Part shown: in pieces, positions 26,257 to 35,004 of the stretch
How the letters are laid out: each line of letters starts with the position of its first letter
Position numbering within the stretch: the first letter of the stretch is position 1
NCBI GenBank assembly: GCA_019636335.1
Contig: JAHBXR010000013.1
Coordinates: 62,001 to 126,000 of the forward strand
Length of the DNA: 64,000 nucleotides
Reading direction: 5' to 3'
DNA from: Pirellulales bacterium
Lineage (GTDB): Bacteria > Planctomycetota > Planctomycetia > Pirellulales > JAEUIK01
Translations under genes and position numbers: made by a program
Notes under the pieces: model-generated
The model's input: the letters and a program-made list of their open reading frames with translations, nothing else
The model's database searches: none
Told to the model about the DNA's origin: nothing

Positions 26257-27564
26257 TCAATCCAACGGGTTGAAGACCAGCCCGCTGAGGAGCTTCGGAT
26301 AGAAGTAGGTGCTTTTGGCCGGCATGCGTTCCTGGTGTTCGCTCACGGCGCGGATGTGCTCGAGCGTGGCGGGCATAATCAGGGCCGCCAGCGGGAACTC
26401 GTCGGAATCGAGCCCCTCGACCACCTCTTCCACAAGATGGACGTAGCGCGGCTTCGGCAGCTCTTTTGCGTCGAGCAGGTTCTCGATCACCAGCCGGTGG
26501 AGCAGCGCCACGCCCAGATCGCACCACTCGGGGCTGTGTTCCTGGGCCAGGTCCGCCATGCGACGCTGCCCCTCGTCGGTGACGCGGGCAATCGTCCAGC
26601 GTTCGTCCTGCCGCGTAAAGAAGCCGATCGTCCCCTGGGCGCCTTCGTTCTCGATCTCGTTCCAGACCGTGTCGGCCAGATCGGCCCCTTCGCCCACGAG
26701 GCGGGTTGTGAAACAGTCCCCCAACGTCTTCACCAACGCGGCCGAGTCCAGCTCGGGAAGGCCGCGGAACAGCCGGTGCGTCGGCAACACGAGCATGCCG
26801 GGATCGCTCATGCCGATGCAGGTCATCAGCACGAAGTTGGCCGCATGGTCCGAGGGGAGCGAGCCGCCAGCCTCTGCGGCGCGCTCGTCGCGGTAGTTGC
26901 AGGCGGTCTCGTAGCGGTGGTGACCATCGGCGATGAAGGTGGGCTTGGGCCCCAGCACCTTGTTGACCGCCGTGATGACCGCGGGATCGGTGACCGGCCA
27001 CAGGCGGTGGATCACACCCAGGTGATCGGTCGCCACGAGCGGAGTCTTGCCCGCTGTCGCCCGCTCGAGAAGCTCCTGCGCCTCGTTCTCGGGATCGGGG
27101 AACAGGCCGAAGACCGGGCTCAGGTTCGCGCGGCAGGCACGCGTGAGCAGTAGCCGATCTTGCTTTGGGCCCGACATCGTCTCTTCGTGCGGGAAGATCT
27201 TCCCCTCGCCAAAGCGCTCGAGCCGCACGCGGGCGATGAAGCCGCGGCGGTTGTGCGTCTCCCCCTTGTAGGTGAACTCCTGATGGTAGACGTAGATGGC
27301 CGGATCGGGTTCGGTGAAGAGCACCCCTTCGGACTGCCAGTTCTTGAAGAAGCGGCCGGCACGCGTGTAGCGGTTCGACTTCTCGTCGTCGCCAGGCTCC
27401 TCGCGATTCAACTCGAGGCGAATCACGTTCGCCGGGTGTTTGTCGTAGAGCTGGTCCTGGAACTCCGCGTCGATGACGTCGTAGGGGGGCGCCACCACGT
27501 CTGCCAGAGAACCGACGTGACCCAGGTCGTAGCGAATGCCGCGGAAGGCTTGAATATCAGGCAT
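26257..27564 (-). CDS. DUF1015 family protein
   Basis: The protein is 435 residues and follows the DUF1015 pattern throughout: FRGIRYDLGHVGSLADVVAPPYDVI near the N-terminus, FPHEETMSGPKQDRLLLTRACRANLSP in the middle, FIADGHHRYETACNYRDE further on, and a C-terminal TYFYPKLLSGLVFNPLD. The conserved DGHHRY block suggests an active or metal site, but I know of no confirmed reaction. The ATG at 27564 begins the conserved region; a longer frame to 27672 is unlike the family. It is the only gene between the parABS region and ahcY, probably with its own promoter in 27565-27836. Confidence 0.88.
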   Translation of the reverse strand: MPDIQAFRGIRYDLGHVGSLADVVAPPYDVIDAEFQDQLYDKHPANVIRLELNREEPGDDEKSNRYTRAGRFFKNWQSEGVLFTEPDPAIYVYHQEFTYKGETHNRRGFIARVRLERFGEGKIFPHEETMSGPKQDRLLLTRACRANLSPVFGLFPDPENEAQELLERATAGKTPLVATDHLGVIHRLWPVTDPAVITAVNKVLGPKPTFIADGHHRYETACNYRDERAAEAGGSLPSDHAANFVLMTCIGMSDPGMLVLPTHRLFRGLPELDSAALVKTLGDCFTTRLVGEGADLADTVWNEIENEGAQGTIGFFTRQDERWTIARVTDEGQRRMADLAQEHSPEWCDLGVALLHRLVIENLLDAKELPKPRYVHLVEEVVEGLDSDEFPLAALIMPATLEHIRAVSEHQERMPAKSTYFYPKLLSGLVFNPLD

Positions 27565-27683
27565 GAATGCTCGCGTGCGAGAGAGTGAACGCACGATCAG
27601 TGCGCGACTGGAATTGGCGGATCGGAGACCCGCCGGAATCAGAAGGACCGCCCGCTCCTGGCGGCTGGCCACCCTACCAACGA

Positions 27684-27717
27684 AACAGGGCTCCGGGTTT
27701 TATCCCGGAGCCCTGTT
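27684..27717 (-). terminator. Strong hairpin downstream of ahcY
   Basis: AACAGGGCTCCGGG pairs perfectly with CCCGGAGCCCTGTT (14 bp) around TTTTAT. It lies ~120 bp past the ahcY stop on the minus strand. Only a weak T-rich tail follows (TTCGTTGG), so factor-assisted termination is possible. Confidence 0.55.
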
Positions 27718-27737
27718 GGTTTGTCAAACCCCCGCCT

Positions 27738-27819
27738 TTGTAGGTCAGGTACGCCGTACCTGACAGCGTTCGATGTCGCCACTCGATCGATGGTCAGGTA
27801 CGGCGTACCTGACCTACAA
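27738..27819. repeat. Nested palindromic repeat element, copy A (intact)
   Basis: Two 27-bp arms (27738-27764 and 27793-27819) are perfect reverse complements, separated by a 28-bp spacer that starts AGCGTTCGATGTCGCC. Each arm is itself palindromic, GTCAGGTAC-GCC-GTACCTGAC, so the element can form one long or two short hairpins. It lies 17 bp after the ahcY stop. Copy B at 43295 shares the spacer almost exactly. Confidence 0.9.
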
Positions 27820-27836
27820 GAGTAGGAGGACCACAC

Positions 27837-29150
27837 TTAGTAGCGATAATACTCGGGCTTGTAGGGGCCTTCGACCGGTACGCCGAGGTAGTCGGCCTGC
27901 TCCTTCGAGAGCTTGGACAGCTTCACGCCCAGCTTGTCGAGGTGGAGCCGCGCGACCTCTTCGTCGAGCTTCTTGGGCAACACGTGGACGCCCAGCGGGT
28001 ACTTTTCATTTTCGCCCCACAGCGCCAACTGGGCCAGTACCTGGTTGGTGAACGAGGTCGACATGACGAACGAGGGGTGCCCCGTGGCACAGCCGAGATT
28101 CACCAGGCGGCCTTCGGCCAGGATCAGGATCGAGCGCCCGTCGGCGAACGTGTAGCGGTCGACCTGCGGCTTGATCTCCACCTTCTTCACGTTCTTCTGC
28201 GAGTTGAGCCAGGCCATGTCGATCTCGATATCGAAGTGGCCGATGTTGCAGACGATCGCGTCATTGGGCATCACCTGCATGTGCTTGCCGGTGATGATGT
28301 CGCGATTGCCCGTGGTCGTGACGAAGATATTGCCACGCGGGGCGGCGTCTTCCATCGTCGTGACCTCGAAGCCTTCCATGGCCGCCTGCAGGGCGTTGAT
28401 CGGGTCGATCTCGGTGACGATCACCCGGGCGCCGAGCGAACGCATCGAGTGGGCACAGCCCTTGCCGACGTCGCCGTAGCCGGCGATGACGACCACCTTG
28501 CCGGCGACCATCACATCGGTGGCCCGCTTGATGCCGTCGGCCAGCGACTCGCGGCAGCCGTAGAGATTGTCGAACTTGCTCTTCGTGACCGAATCGTTGA
28601 CGTTGATACAAGGAACGCGGAGCTCGCCCGCGGCATGCATCTGGTAAAGGCGATGGACCCCGGTGGTGGTCTCTTCCGAAATGCCACGGATGCCGGTCAA
28701 CAGCTCGGGATACTTGTTGTGGACCATGGCGGTCAGGTCGCCGCCGTCGTCGAGGATCATGTTCAGCGGCTGGCCATCGGGGAAGAACAGCGTCTGCTCG
28801 ATGCACCAATCGAACTCTTCGTTCGTCATTCCCTTCCAGGCATAGACCGGCACGCCCGCCTGGGCGATGGCGGCGGCGGCGTGGTCCTGCGTCGAGAAGA
28901 TGTTGCAACTGCTCCAGGTGACCTGGGCGCCGAGCTCGACGAGGGTCTCGATCAACACGGCGGTCTGGATCGTCATGTGGAGGCAGCCGGCGATGCGGGC
29001 CCCCTTGAGCGGCTTCTGCTGGCCGTACTTCTGGCGGAGGGCCATCAGGCCGGGCATCTCGTTCTCGGCCAGCAGGATCTCCTTGCGACCCCATTCGGCC
29101 AACGACAGATCAGCAACCTTGTACGGCAGCCGTGTTTCAACCTGAGCCAC
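27837..29150 (-). CDS. ahcY: Adenosylhomocysteinase
   Basis: SAH hydrolase splits S-adenosylhomocysteine into adenosine and homocysteine, relieving product inhibition of methyltransferases. The 437-residue chain carries NAD-binding [22 protein letters not shown], substrate-binding blocks such as [21 protein letters not shown] and [16 protein letters not shown], and the family C-terminus ending KPEYYRY with the conserved tyrosines. Start GTG 29150 is chosen for the AAGGAG 7 nt upstream; the frame to 29183 is not needed. It is monocistronic, with a structured leader upstream and a palindromic repeat just after its stop. Confidence 0.97.
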   Translation of the reverse strand: MAQVETRLPYKVADLSLAEWGRKEILLAENEMPGLMALRQKYGQQKPLKGARIAGCLHMTIQTAVLIETLVELGAQVTWSSCNIFSTQDHAAAAIAQAGVPVYAWKGMTNEEFDWCIEQTLFFPDGQPLNMILDDGGDLTAMVHNKYPELLTGIRGISEETTTGVHRLYQMHAAGELRVPCINVNDSVTKSKFDNLYGCRESLADGIKRATDVMVAGKVVVIAGYGDVGKGCAHSMRSLGARVIVTEIDPINALQAAMEGFEVTTMEDAAPRGNIFVTTTGNRDIITGKHMQVMPNDAIVCNIGHFDIEIDMAWLNSQKNVKKVEIKPQVDRYTFADGRSILILAEGRLVNLGCATGHPSFVMSTSFTNQVLAQLALWGENEKYPLGVHVLPKKLDEEVARLHLDKLGVKLSKLSKEQADYLGVPVEGPYKPEYYRY

Positions 29151-29159
29151 GCGCAAACT

Positions 29160-29250
29160 CCTTCGCAGAAGACCGTTGAACACCCCTATCCAGAGGGGTT
29201 AGCCACACGTCGGCCTGGTGAAAGACAAGCCGACCCGAAATTTTTTTCCC
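29160..29250 (-). promoter_or_regulatory. Structured leader of ahcY
   Basis: On the minus strand, ahead of ahcY, GTCGGC/GCCGAC can pair across 14 nt, followed by a second stem ACCCCT/AGGGGT around CTGGAT. An upstream run of seven A residues adds flexibility. The GAGGAGCGCUGC core of the SAH riboswitch is absent, so any regulation would be by another mechanism. Confidence 0.35.
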
Positions 29251-29310
29251 ATCGTTTCACGCCGGGTCATGATAGGCGAGAGCCCGCGCCAGAGGCAAGC
29301 CGGTTGAAGC

Positions 29311-29333
29311 AGTGGTCAGTGGTCAGGGGTCAG
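29311..29333. repeat. Heptamer repeat (copy 3)
   Basis: AGTGGTCAGTGGTCAGGGG and a further TCAG give three tandem 7-nt units on this strand, between trpF and ahcY. Confidence 0.7.
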
Positions 29334-29371
29334 AGAGGGGGGATTCGCGATTTGCTTGGAAACTCGACTTG

Positions 29372-30046
29372 CTAGACCAGGTCGTCGTCGAGTCGCCGAT
29401 AGGCTCCCTTCGCCCGCTCGACGAAGGCGCGGACGCGGAGGGGATCCTTGTGTCCCGGCTCGCGCTCGACGCCGCTGGCCGTGTCGACGGCGGCGGGATG
29501 CACGGTGTCGATCGCCTCGGCGACGTTGTCAGGCGTAAGGCCGCCGGCCAGTACGATCGCACGCTCGGCGAGCATCGCCCCCAGATCGGCCACGGCGTTC
29601 CAATCGGCCGTCGCGCCCGTGCCGCCAAATTGCCCCACCTGGTGCGAGTCGATCAGCACCAGCCGGGGCGAACAGTCGAGCTCCTGGCACTCGGCCAGGT
29701 AGGTGTGGATGTGATCGGGGCCTTCTTCCCCCAGCCGGAAGGCACGCACGACGGGCAATCGCGTGAGGGCAGCCAGAAACTCGGGGGGCTCGTCGCCATG
29801 CAACTGGATGGCATCGAGCGTCACGCGGTCGCAGATCGACTCGATCTCGTCCAGCGTCGCGTTGACGAAGACCCCCACACGCAACACCCCGTCGGGCATC
29901 GAGTCGGCGATCTCGGCGGCCCGCTCGGGGGTAACCGATCGTGGACTGGGGGAGTAGAAGTTCAGCCCAATGGCGTCTGCTCCCGCCTCCGCGGCGAGAC
30001 GTCCATCGTCCGTGTTGGTCACGCCACAGATCTTGATGCGAAACAC
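29372..30046 (-). CDS. trpF: Phosphoribosylanthranilate isomerase
   Basis: TrpF carries out the Amadori rearrangement of phosphoribosylanthranilate, the third step of tryptophan synthesis. The 224-residue single-domain TIM barrel begins FRIKICGVTN with the catalytic cysteine, has AIGLNFYSPSPRSV and LDAIQLHGDEPPEF, the catalytic aspartate in LVLIDSH, and the phosphate-binding VLAGGLTPDNVAEAI and AVDTASGVE loops. Start GTG 30046 follows GGGAG. It is not linked to other trp genes here. Confidence 0.95.
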   Translation of the reverse strand: MFRIKICGVTNTDDGRLAAEAGADAIGLNFYSPSPRSVTPERAAEIADSMPDGVLRVGVFVNATLDEIESICDRVTLDAIQLHGDEPPEFLAALTRLPVVRAFRLGEEGPDHIHTYLAECQELDCSPRLVLIDSHQVGQFGGTGATADWNAVADLGAMLAERAIVLAGGLTPDNVAEAIDTVHPAAVDTASGVEREPGHKDPLRVRAFVERAKGAYRRLDDDLV

Positions 30047-30266
30047 GCGCGAGCTCCCGCGGAAGGTCGAGGTCGAACAGGGCGAATCGAGGCCGAGTGA
30101 TTATAGGCGCGACGCGCGCGGGGGGTGACTGGTCCGCGCCAAGTTGGCACAAGTTTTCTCTTGGCAATGCCGATGAGGACGTTGCGGCATCCCGCGCCCG
30201 GGACGGTACTGCGCGCCTGTGCGCGCTTGCTGTTCCATCATCCTCCACCTGGCCTTGCGCTGACTT

Positions 30267-31997
30267 ATGGCGGTCCCGAACTCCCCAGCCCCGGCCGCGC
30301 ATGCGTCGATCACACGACGCCGCGTGCGAAATACGGTGCGGCTGTTCGTGGTCGTGGCCCTGGCTGTCTTTCTGATAACCGCCGCGTTGCTTTCGCGCAG
30401 CACGGTGCGTTACACGGCCAACGTGCCGGTCGATCTGGGTCCGGTGCTGCGTGCGGCCGCGGGCGAAGCCCCCAGTAATCGCCAGGCCGCGAGCTGGACT
30501 TCGCTCGGCAAATTGGTGGCCCCCGGCGGCATGCTGGCCGACGCCATCAGCCAGAGCGGGTTCGATGCCGAACTGCAGCTCGACGAGAGTTCGAGCTGGA
30601 TCGCCGCACGCGACTCGCAGGGACGCGCGATCGAATCGCGCGGCCACTTGAAGATTGTCGCCGTGCGTTCGGCGGCCGATCGGTTGACGATCTCCTGCAC
30701 GAACGAATCGCGCGACGACGCCGCGGCGCAGGCGCGACTTGCCGCCGAGTTGATCGCCGATCGATTCGTGCAGCTCGAGTCACAGTCGGTGGCCAAGGTC
30801 TACGAGAACACGCGACACCAGGCGGCCGCGGCACGCGAGAAGTTCGAGGCGGCCGACGCGAAGCTCGATGAATTGCTCGCGAATCATTTCCAGAAGATGC
30901 AGGTTGAACTGAAGAAGTCGCCGGCACAGGTGTCCCCCGAGAACTCGGCCGACGCGTTGACGCAGGACGAAGAACTCGTGGGGGATCCCACCGTGGGGGC
31001 GGCCGGCGTTCCGGCCGGCATGTCCGTAGCGCAGCTCGAAAAGCGACTGGCCCAGCTCGAAACACAGCGCGCGGCATTGTTGGAAAAACTGACGCCGTTG
31101 CACCCGATCGTCCGCGCCGCCGACGATGAGATCTCGACCGTCAAAGAGCAACTTGCCCGGCTGCGCGGTGGCGCGTCGAGCGAGCCGCAAGTAGCGAAGG
31201 ATGCGGAGAAACCGGCGGAGCCCACGGCCGAGAATCCCGAGGTACCGAGCCCCGGCAGCGTCGCCGATTTCGGCGGCAAGCTTTTGCCCCCCTGGATGCA
31301 GGTCGGGCCGGGAACGCCGCAAGAATCGGTGCCACCTCCCGCGGCTCCCCCTTCGACCGTCGAGGCCCCCATCGTGGCGCCGGAAGAGCAGCCGCAGGTG
31401 ACATTCGATCGCTCGACGGCCGAGGAACTGGAGACCGCCGTGCAGGTGGATACCGGCGCCCTCGACAAGGCGCGGGCCTACCTGGCCGAGACCGACCACG
31501 AGTATCAACAGACGAAAGAAGCGCGGAGCGCTGCCCAAGATGAGCTTGCCCGCCAGTCGAATCTCGAACGAAAGGACTGGCTGCGTCTGGAACGATTGGA
31601 AGAAGCACGCCCCATGTTGGGCGCCGTGACGATCGAGACGGCGGCCCCTCCCCAGATGCGCCGCTCGATCCTCGTGGCGGCGACGCTGGGCGCGTTGGTG
31701 TTGGGCATCGTAGCCGCCTGGGGGGGCGCGGTCGCCTCGGCCAGCTTCGGTTCGATTGCTGAAGTCGAAGACCTGCTCGGCGTGCCGGTGGTGGGGGTCA
31801 TCGAAACGCTCAATCCCACGGGCAGCCACCAGCGCACGAAGCGGATTCGTACCTGGACCGGGCGATTGGGCATCGCCTGCGAAATGCTGCTCGTGGCGGC
31901 CATCGTCTGGCTGGCCTATCACCTGGCGAGCGAGCCCGGTTTTCTGGAACGCTTGCTCCACGACCCCTTCGAAACCCTGATCGATACGATCTGGTAA
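30267..31997 (+). CDS. Wzz/GNVR-like polysaccharide chain-length or co-polymerase protein
   Basis: The 576-residue protein has the two-TM hairpin plan of polysaccharide co-polymerases: TM1 at residues ~24-43, a long periplasmic part with coiled-coil segments (~175-300 and ~400-450), and TM2 near 464-490. A second C-terminal hydrophobic segment near 534-553 is extra. A proline/alanine-rich linker (~305-375) interrupts the coiled coil. After TM2 the sequence SIAEVEDLLGVPVVGVIE is typical of the join to a BY-kinase, but no kinase domain follows; a separate CpsD-like gene lies downstream. It opens an exopolysaccharide-type cluster. Confidence 0.75.
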   Translation: MAVPNSPAPAAHASITRRRVRNTVRLFVVVALAVFLITAALLSRSTVRYTANVPVDLGPVLRAAAGEAPSNRQAASWTSLGKLVAPGGMLADAISQSGFDAELQLDESSSWIAARDSQGRAIESRGHLKIVAVRSAADRLTISCTNESRDDAAAQARLAAELIADRFVQLESQSVAKVYENTRHQAAAAREKFEAADAKLDELLANHFQKMQVELKKSPAQVSPENSADALTQDEELVGDPTVGAAGVPAGMSVAQLEKRLAQLETQRAALLEKLTPLHPIVRAADDEISTVKEQLARLRGGASSEPQVAKDAEKPAEPTAENPEVPSPGSVADFGGKLLPPWMQVGPGTPQESVPPPAAPPSTVEAPIVAPEEQPQVTFDRSTAEELETAVQVDTGALDKARAYLAETDHEYQQTKEARSAAQDELARQSNLERKDWLRLERLEEARPMLGAVTIETAAPPQMRRSILVAATLGALVLGIVAAWGGAVASASFGSIAEVEDLLGVPVVGVIETLNPTGSHQRTKRIRTWTGRLGIACEMLLVAAIVWLAYHLASEPGFLERLLHDPFETLIDTIW

Positions 31998-32015
31998 GCG
32001 AAGCTCGCCCGGCTG

Positions 32016-32125
32016 CTAGCGATCTGTCAAAGCCTAATGTTCGGGTTCCCAAGTTCCACGCGCTCGCGATGCGAGGGCCAATTTGGCCAGGACAACCCGA
32101 ACTTTTGGCTCTGACAAGGCACTAG
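32016..32125. mobile_element. MITE-like element, copy 1 (110 bp)
   Basis: The ends CTAGCGATCTGTCAAAGCC (32016-) and GGCTCTGACAAGGCACTAG (-32125) are imperfect inverted repeats extending over 32 bp, about 25 of 32 matching, with the inner part ATGTTCGGGTT / AACCCGAACTT. No coding capacity. The same ends bound the element at 52888. It sits 18 bp after the Wzz-like stop codon. Confidence 0.75.
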
Positions 32126-32327
32126 AGGGGACTAGCCTGTCGCAATTCCAGGTTGGAGCCGGCGCGGTGGCTGTGCCGAAGTCTAGAGATAGGCTCGCGC
32201 TGCGCCCGGAAGGCGTCTGCCGAGCCGCCGCGCTACGGCTGCCCAAGGTGACGGGACCGCTGCCGGTCCGGTTACCTGCTTCCGTTTACTACCCTCCGCC
32301 ATGATGGCGCGAATCGGGATAGGTCTG

Positions 32328-33863
32328 ATGTTCGAGAAGTTCTTTCAACTGACGCGACGACCGTTTGCGGCAGCGCCCGAGCCGGAGTTCTATTTTCCCG
32401 CGGCGGCGATCGAGGAAGCGCGGCATACGCTTGCCCGCTCGATCGAACGGGCGGAAGGAACGGGGCTGCTGATCGGTTCGACGGGGACCGGCAAGTCGCT
32501 TCTTTGCCGGTCGCTTGCCGAGCAATTTCGCGGGCAGCTTGAAGTAGCGCTGCTCGCCGGGGCACAACTGGCCACCCGGCGCGCGTTGTTGCAGGCGGTG
32601 CTTTTCGAGTTGAGCCTGCCCTACCGCGGCATGGACGAAGGAGAATTGCGTCTGCAGTTGATCGACCATCTGACGCGCCGCAACGAGAGCACGCCGGGTC
32701 TGCTGCTGATCGTCGACGAGGCGCAAACCCTGCCGCAGCGGCTGCTCGAGGAATTGCGGCTGATTACCAACATCGTGCGTCAGGGGGAATTGCGCGTACG
32801 GTTGGTGGTGGCTGGCGGCCCGGCCTTGGAAGAGCGCTTCGCGACGCCGCAGCTCGAGAGCTTCAGTCAGCGCATCGCGGCCCGCTGCTACTTGCGCCCC
32901 TTCGTGCATGCCGAGACGCTGGGTTACGTCGCGCACCAGATCGAACGGAGCGGCGGAGATAGTGCCCGCATCTTCGAACCGGACGCCTTGGACGCGATCC
33001 ATCGGGCCACCGATGGCATTCCGCGGCTGGTAAATCAGCTTTGCGATCACGCGCTCGTGCTGGCGTACACGGCCGGGGTGAAGAAACTCGACGCGAAGGG
33101 GATCGAAGAGGCCTGGGCCGACTTGCAGCAGTTGCCCTTGCCGTGGCGCGAAATGGCCGCCGCCTCGCAGGAGAGCGCCACGCGCGAGGCAGCCGACGTG
33201 ATCGAGTTCGGCGGTCTCGAAGACGACTTCGAGTTCGAGCCGGCCCATGCGGACGGGGCCACGATTCACGCGCCGACGGGCGATTACGCGGAAACGGTCG
33301 CCCATCTCGAGCAGCTCGAGACCCACGTCGACGCGATGGCCGACGAGTTCCGTCCGGTGGGATCGATTCGTCCGGAGGTCGAATTCGTGCTGCCCGAGTT
33401 GATCCGCTCGCAGGACCAGGCGTTCGACGAAGAGGAAGTGATCCTCGACCGCTACGCCGAGTTGGACGCCACCAGTTGGGCCGGGCTGCCACAGGTCTCG
33501 AGCCGCGAAGGGCGCGAGTTGAGCCGCCTGCTCGAACGTTATGCACGCAGGACGGAGATGCCTCTGCGACAGGAACCTCGACGAGCGAAAAAAACGGCCT
33601 CGCGACCGCCGGCGGACGCGGTCGAACCGCCGGCCCGTCATCTGGGGAGCGTCGCCGAGGCCCCGCTTGCCGAGCCGGCAAAGGCGCGGGTCATCGCGTT
33701 GCCCCCCCAGGAGCCCGCCGTGCATGCCACGCCGGCCGAGGAGGCCGACCTGATCGTCGTCGAGGAGGACGCCGCGGCGGAAGAGGTGGCGATCTCGCGT
33801 CCCATCGCGCCCGTCCGGCGCCAGGAGTTCCGCCAGTTGTTTGCTCGACTGCGACGCGGCTAG
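32328..33863 (+). CDS. ExeA/PEP-CTERM-locus type AAA ATPase
   Basis: The 511-residue protein starts MFEKFFQLTRRPFAAAPEPE, the usual opening of ExeA/GspA-like ATPases. Walker A GSTGTGKS is at residues 50-57, Walker B LLLIVDEAQ near 126-133, and the GIPRLVNQLCDHALVLAY block closes the AAA module at ~240. The remaining ~250 residues are acidic and low-complexity, unlike the short family tail. In exosortase (PEP-CTERM) exopolysaccharide loci an ATPase of this type lies with Wzz and CpsD genes, as here. The ATG at 32328 is preferred over 32301 because it starts the family N-terminus. Confidence 0.85.
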   Translation: MFEKFFQLTRRPFAAAPEPEFYFPAAAIEEARHTLARSIERAEGTGLLIGSTGTGKSLLCRSLAEQFRGQLEVALLAGAQLATRRALLQAVLFELSLPYRGMDEGELRLQLIDHLTRRNESTPGLLLIVDEAQTLPQRLLEELRLITNIVRQGELRVRLVVAGGPALEERFATPQLESFSQRIAARCYLRPFVHAETLGYVAHQIERSGGDSARIFEPDALDAIHRATDGIPRLVNQLCDHALVLAYTAGVKKLDAKGIEEAWADLQQLPLPWREMAAASQESATREAADVIEFGGLEDDFEFEPAHADGATIHAPTGDYAETVAHLEQLETHVDAMADEFRPVGSIRPEVEFVLPELIRSQDQAFDEEEVILDRYAELDATSWAGLPQVSSREGRELSRLLERYARRTEMPLRQEPRRAKKTASRPPADAVEPPARHLGSVAEAPLAEPAKARVIALPPQEPAVHATPAEEADLIVVEEDAAAEEVAISRPIAPVRRQEFRQLFARLRRG

Positions 33864-33903
33864 TCCGCGCGCACAGGCCCGATCCCCAGCAGAGATCTCG
33901 CTG

Positions 33904-34845
33904 ATGAGCCGGATTCTCGATGCGTTGAAGCAGGTCGAAGCCAAGGGGGGCGATACGCCCACGGATGCCGCACGCCCCGTGCCCAGTGCGCCGACTGCTC
34001 AGCCGCCCGACGCGACCGCGGCCCGCCTCGAAGCGACGGCCGACCAGATCGCCTCGGCCCTGGCCGCCGCGCACGCCGGCGAAGGACTACCGACAGGTGG
34101 CGCCGCACACCCCACTGCAACGCCTTCCACGCCGAACACTCCGATGGCGCCGACACCGACGCCCGTGTTCTCTGGGCGGCGATATTCCGACCGCATGGCC
34201 GGCGGAGACTGGCTGGCCGACATCGCCGGGAGCGACTTGCGCCCCGGCAGCCGCCTGGGGAGCCAATATCGGCGGCTGCGCGACCGCATCCTTTCGCAAT
34301 TGCCTCGCGGCGGCGCCGCGGCGCTGCTGTTTGCCTCGGCCGATCGGCAGTCGGGCACCACGACCACGGCCATCCACCTGGCGGCCGTGCTGGCGGAAGT
34401 GACGGCGGGCGATGTGCTGGTTGTCGACGCGGATGGTCGCGATGGCGATCTCGCGCAGCGCCTCAACATCGATGCGGCGCATGGCCTGGCCGATGTGTTG
34501 GCCGGTCGCGTGGGCTGGCAAGAGGCGGTGGTGCGAATTCCGCCGGGCTGTGTGCAGGTGCTGGCGTCGTGTGCGAAACGCGTGCCCGCCGCGGCGGAGT
34601 TGCCCTCGCGATTGAGTGCCTTCCTGGGCGAAGTGAAACGCCGCTACCGCGCGGTGATCGTCGACGGGGGCATGGCGTCGTCGGCCGAGGCCACCCACTG
34701 GCCGGGCGTGTGCGACGGGGTCTACCTCTGCGTCGAGTTCGAAGAAACCAGCACCAAATCGGCGGCCGAGGCGGTCAGCCTGCTGCGCCGCGCGGGGGGG
34801 CGAGTCCTGGGCTGTGTGGCCACCCGGGCCACGCCGACGCACTAA
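33904..34845 (+). CDS. CpsD/BY-kinase-like protein with altered P-loop
   Basis: The 313-residue protein begins MSRILDALKQVEAK as PEP-CTERM-locus tyrosine autokinases do. The nucleotide fold is recognisable from ALLFASADRQSGTTTTAIHLA, VLVVDADGRDGDLAQRLN and AVIVDGG. The P-loop, normally PGEGKSTTA, reads RQSGTTTTA (residues 148-156), with Thr152 in place of the lysine that holds ATP phosphates. The C-terminus has no tyrosine cluster. It is therefore likely a non-kinase regulator of the Wzz-like protein. It starts 40 bp after the ATPase gene on the same strand. Confidence 0.78.
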   Translation: MSRILDALKQVEAKGGDTPTDAARPVPSAPTAQPPDATAARLEATADQIASALAAAHAGEGLPTGGAAHPTATPSTPNTPMAPTPTPVFSGRRYSDRMAGGDWLADIAGSDLRPGSRLGSQYRRLRDRILSQLPRGGAAALLFASADRQSGTTTTAIHLAAVLAEVTAGDVLVVDADGRDGDLAQRLNIDAAHGLADVLAGRVGWQEAVVRIPPGCVQVLASCAKRVPAAAELPSRLSAFLGEVKRRYRAVIVDGGMASSAEATHWPGVCDGVYLCVEFEETSTKSAAEAVSLLRRAGGRVLGCVATRATPTH

Positions 34846-35004
34846 ACTCGGTGGCCAAAGGCCCTTCCGAACATCGCCGGGCCGACCGCCGGCACCCCAG
34901 GAAATCCGCGTGTTCGATTCTGGAATCGGACCCTATACTTCATCGAGCGGCCCGCTGAGACCGCTTTTTTCCGTAGGGTGCGAACTCGAGAGGCGATCAT
35001 CGCA

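Noticed and set aside
29150-29300. SAH riboswitch upstream of ahcY
   Set aside because: The conserved GAGGAGCGCUGC-type core is not present; only unspecific hairpins are seen.
30047-30266. Promoter for trpF or the EPS cluster
   Set aside because: No hexamer pair with correct spacing was convincing, so no promoter is called.
34846-35004. Extra gene between the CpsD-like and epimerase genes
   Set aside because: Only short frames with no start support; the 159 bp are more likely the epimerase promoter.
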